Shown: positions 6,634 through 8,920 of the stretch, piece after piece
Numbering within the stretch: the first letter of the stretch is position 1
Layout of the letters: each line of letters starts with the position of its first letter
From: Flavobacteriales bacterium
GTDB lineage: Bacteria > Bacteroidota > Bacteroidia > Flavobacteriales > JADGDT01
Length of the DNA stretch: 8,920 bases
Direction of reading: 5' to 3'
Assembly (NCBI GenBank): GCA_023145275.1
Contig: JAGLEB010000019.1
Coordinates: 1 to 8,920, forward strand
Position numbers and translations under genes: made by a program
The notes under the pieces: model-generated
The model's database searches: none
What the model was told of the DNA's origin: nothing
Seen by the model: the letters and a program-made list of their open reading frames with translations, nothing else

Positions 6634-8568
6634 CTAGAATCGGTAACGTTTAAACGCTTCGATTGCTTCGTATTCTGGCAATCCTAACTTATCGTAAAGA
6701 TCGGCAGTACCTCTATTTCTATCTTCTGAACGTTGCCAGAACTCTCTGTGGTCGTTTCCTAAGAACATAACTCCATCCTTTTGAGATTGGTGGAAGAATA
6801 TTGCTTTTCTCTTACGAGCAAGCTCTTCTGGACTAATAGGAACAGCCATCTCAATATCATTAACATCCCATTCGTGCCAAGCACCTCTATAAAGCCATAC
6901 ATAACACTCTTTCATGAAGGTTTTTTTCTTCAATTTAGCAATTGCAGCAAAAATACCATCTAAACAAACTTTATGAGTTCCATGTGGATCAGCTAAATCA
7001 CCAGCTGCGAATATTTGATTTGGTTGAATATCTTCAAGTATATCAACTATCAATTTAATATCAGCATCGCCAAGAGGATTCTTCTTTGCCTTACCTGTAT
7101 CGTAGAATGGCATGTCTAGATAATGAACATTCTCATCTTTTATACCACAGTAACGAGTAGCTGCAATAGCTTCGCCACGTCTTATAAGAGTTTTTATAAC
7201 TCTAACCTCTTTTGGGTCTATCTCGTTATCTGATTTATTCTTAATTAAATCTATAACATTCTCATATTTTTCAGAAGACTCACCTTCTACTTCAATATTC
7301 TTAAACTGCAAAGCAAATTCAGCAAAACGCAATGCATCGTGATCTGCTACGGCAATATTACCAGAAGTTTGATATACAACATGTACTTCATGCCCTTGCT
7401 TAGCTAAACGCTGTAGTGTTCCTCCCATAGATATTACATCATCATCAGGGTGTGGCGAAAATATAACGATCTTCTTATGAGCTGGCTCAGCACGCTCTGG
7501 ACGACGAGAATCATCAGCATTAGGCTTACCTCCTGGCCATCCAGTAATAGTATCACTCAAATAGTTAAACATACGAATATTCAAGTCGTAAGCAGAACCT
7601 TCAAGAGCAACTAAGCTAGACATACCATTATCGTTATAATCTCTATCTGTAAGCTTAAGTATTGGTTTGTCCTCTTTCTCTGCCAACCAAACTACAGCCT
7701 TAATAATTAAACTTTCTGTCCAGTTAACAGGGCCTACTAACCAAGGAGTTTTAATTCTAACCAATTCTGAAGATGCTGGTTCGTCAATCAAAACTGTCGT
7801 GTTAAAGTGGTCTTGAAGGAAAGTTGCAGGAACTTCGCCAGTAACCTCACCTTCAATCATTTCTTTTACAACCTCAGCCTTCTTCTCTCCCCAAGCAAGC
7901 ATAATAATACGCTTTGCTGTCATAATTGTTCCAACCCCCATTGTGATTGCCTTACGAGGCACGTTGTCAATACCAGCAAAATCGCTAGCTGCATCAGAAC
8001 GTGTAAGGTGGTCAAGCGTGATTAATCGAGTAGCAGATTTTCTGTGAGATCCAGGCTCATTGAATCCAATGTGTCCTGTTCTACCAATACCAAGTAATTG
8101 AAAATCTAATCCACCGTACGACTTTATTTTTAGTTCGTAATCAATACAAAATTGATTCAATTGCTCAGGAGCAACTTTCCCACTTGGAACATTGATATTT
8201 TCAGGTAAAATATCAACATGATCAAAAAGGTGCTCATGCATGAAATACCAGTAACTCTGACGGTGCATAGGATCGAGTCCGTAATACTCGTCAAGGTTAA
8301 AAGTAACAACATTTCTAAAACTTAAACCCTCTTCTTCGTGCATTCTGATAAGCTCAGAATAAACTTTAATTGGAGAAGAACCTGTTGCCAATCCCAATAT
8401 AGCCATATCTCCACCTAGCGCTTTTGCTCTAATCAATTCTGCAATCTCTTCAGCTACAGCGATTGATGCGATTGACGAATTTGGAAAGATATCGGTATGC
8501 ATTTTCTCATTCCTTTTATCCTCGTAGCGACCAACTGGTTGGTAACTGATATCAACAGTTTTGTTCAT
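6634..8568 (-). CDS. nagB: Glucosamine-6-phosphate deaminase fused to PIG-L/LmbE deacetylase
   Basis: 644-residue two-domain enzyme of a form found in Bacteroidota. The NagB domain (about 26-285) normally converts glucosamine-6-phosphate to fructose-6-phosphate and ammonia. It shows LGLATGSSP (58-66, phosphate-binding loop), the base Asp93 in NLDEYYGL, and GRTGHIGFNEPGS with His166 and Glu171. Thr164 occupies the position of E. coli Asp141, one member of the His143-Asp141-Glu148 relay. A linker (about 286-365) leads to the PIG-L domain (about 366-620). That domain carries the zinc/base motif SPHPDDD (His373, Asp375, Asp376) and DPHGTH (His529, His532), and typically removes N-acetyl groups from GlcNAc compounds. 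It is likely cytosolic, with no signal peptide. By inference the fusion could do both NagA-like deacetylation and NagB-like deamination, but substrates are not shown by sequence. The start at 8568 fits; Met23 is a less likely alternative. Confidence 0.92.
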   Translation of the reverse strand: MNKTVDISYQPVGRYEDKRNEKMHTDIFPNSSIASIAVAEEIAELIRAKALGGDMAILGLATGSSPIKVYSELIRMHEEEGLSFRNVVTFNLDEYYGLDPMHRQSYWYFMHEHLFDHVDILPENINVPSGKVAPEQLNQFCIDYELKIKSYGGLDFQLLGIGRTGHIGFNEPGSHRKSATRLITLDHLTRSDAASDFAGIDNVPRKAITMGVGTIMTAKRIIMLAWGEKKAEVVKEMIEGEVTGEVPATFLQDHFNTTVLIDEPASSELVRIKTPWLVGPVNWTESLIIKAVVWLAEKEDKPILKLTDRDYNDNGMSSLVALEGSAYDLNIRMFNYLSDTITGWPGGKPNADDSRRPERAEPAHKKIVIFSPHPDDDVISMGGTLQRLAKQGHEVHVVYQTSGNIAVADHDALRFAEFALQFKNIEVEGESSEKYENVIDLIKNKSDNEIDPKEVRVIKTLIRRGEAIAATRYCGIKDENVHYLDMPFYDTGKAKKNPLGDADIKLIVDILEDIQPNQIFAAGDLADPHGTHKVCLDGIFAAIAKLKKKTFMKECYVWLYRGAWHEWDVNDIEMAVPISPEELARKRKAIFFHQSQKDGVMFLGNDHREFWQRSEDRNRGTADLYDKLGLPEYEAIEAFKRYRF

Positions 8569-8652
8569 AATTAAAGTTTTATTATATTTTTAATCTATAT
8601 TTTCTTTATCTTAAATAATGACAAACAACAACTTTGTTTTTCATTAACTGTG

Positions 8653-8660
8653 CAAATATT
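8653..8660 (-). promoter_or_regulatory. Possible -7 promoter box of nagB
   Basis: The minus strand reads AATATTTG, one mismatch from TAnnTTTG, and is followed by CAC. It would give a leader of about 78 bases. No TTG -33 element is evident. This is the best candidate in the 8569-8855 gap, but it is weak. Confidence 0.3.
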
Positions 8661-8798
8661 CTACGAAAAATGCTTAATAGAAAATAATTTCGACAGTTGA
8701 CACCTGATTAAGGATAGAAAGCATATTTTGGCAAATAAATAATTATCTTGTAAGATGTAAGGTAACAACATTTAATACGTCTAAACTTTACATTAGTT

Positions 8799-8822
8799 AT
8801 TATCAGCACAATAGCTGATGAT
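8799..8822 (+). other. Hairpin in the presumed leader of the right-edge gene
   Basis: ATTATCAGC (8799-8807) pairs with GCTGATGAT (8814-8822) as 9 bp with one G-U pair and a 6-base loop, 33 bases before the ATG at 8856. There is no T-tract, so it is not a terminator. The only promoter-like sequence upstream is TATTTTGG (8724-8731), one mismatch from TAnnTTTG, with a TTG 24 bases further up. If that is used, the hairpin lies in a leader of about 118 bases. Otherwise the 8569-8855 gap shows nothing I can name. Confidence 0.3.
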
Positions 8823-8855
8823 TCCAATAAACAACAAGGTAATAAAGACACTAAT

Positions 8856-8920
8856 ATGAAATTTCTTTTTATAATTTTAACACTACTTTTACAAGTATCA
8901 AATATTTTATCTCAAAATAA
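8856..8920 (+). CDS. Start of a secreted or envelope protein gene (3' end outside window)
   Basis: Only 21 codons are visible, reading MKFLFIILTLLLQVSNILSQ then Asn. This is a typical Sec signal peptide: one Lys after Met, a hydrophobic core (residues 3-14), and a likely signal peptidase I cleavage site after the small/polar stretch NILSQ. There is no lipobox Cys in the visible part, so it is more likely a soluble exported or outer-membrane protein than a lipoprotein. The mature protein lies outside the window and I cannot assign a function. It is divergent from the nagB fusion across a 287-base gap. A-rich bases just before the ATG (AATAAAGACACTAAT) fit Bacteroidota initiation. Confidence 0.7.
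   Translation, partial: MKFLFIILTLLLQVSNILSQN

Noticed and set aside
7807..8025. Plus-strand open frame of 72 codons
   Set aside because: It lies antisense within the NagB domain. Its Cys/His/Asn-rich composition is an artefact of the real gene's codons, not a zinc-binding protein.
8529..8545. ACCAAC/GTTGGT inverted repeat near the nagB start
   Set aside because: It lies within codons of the protein's N-terminus, is short and has no promoter association, so it is probably chance.

Overview
The window looks like ordinary chromosome of an AT-rich member of the Bacteroidota. The evidence is consistent. Several genes are preceded by the phylum's TAnnTTTG -7 promoter box, with A-rich leaders instead of Shine-Dalgarno sites. 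The gene products have typical Bacteroidota forms: an S9 dipeptidyl peptidase IV, a TatA with the FGGKKIPEL hinge, a FabI starting near GIIFGALDENSIAWK, and a NagB deaminase fused to a PIG-L/LmbE deacetylase. I cannot place it below phylum with confidence.

Layout. Bases 1-2070 (+) hold dipeptidyl peptidase IV, cut by the left edge. A promoter follows, then tatA (2166-2384, +) and its terminator. Four genes then lie on the minus strand, read right to left: the NagB/PIG-L fusion (8568-6634), recN (6339-4684), fabI (4433-3615) and a family 2 glycosyltransferase (3470-2475), which converges on tatA. A secreted-protein gene begins at 8856 (+), divergent from nagB, and runs off the right edge.

The minus-strand genes do not look like one operon. 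fabI and recN each have a good -7 box, and strong intrinsic terminators follow fabI and nagB. The functions (peptide digestion, protein export, sugar transfer, fatty acid synthesis, DNA repair, amino-sugar use) are unrelated housekeeping roles, and I see no pathway joining them. I found no tRNA, rRNA, insertion sequence, CRISPR array, phage gene or sign of recent transfer.

I do not see a new multi-gene system. The points most worth a second look are: (1) the two-domain amino-sugar enzyme, whose NagB half has Thr where E. coli NagB has catalytic-relay Asp141; (2) a long perfect hairpin in the nagB-recN gap that no annotated transcript explains; (3) a perfect 14-bp palindrome over the recN promoter; and (4) a fabI start that must be moved to an internal ATG, because the longer frame begins inside the promoter box.
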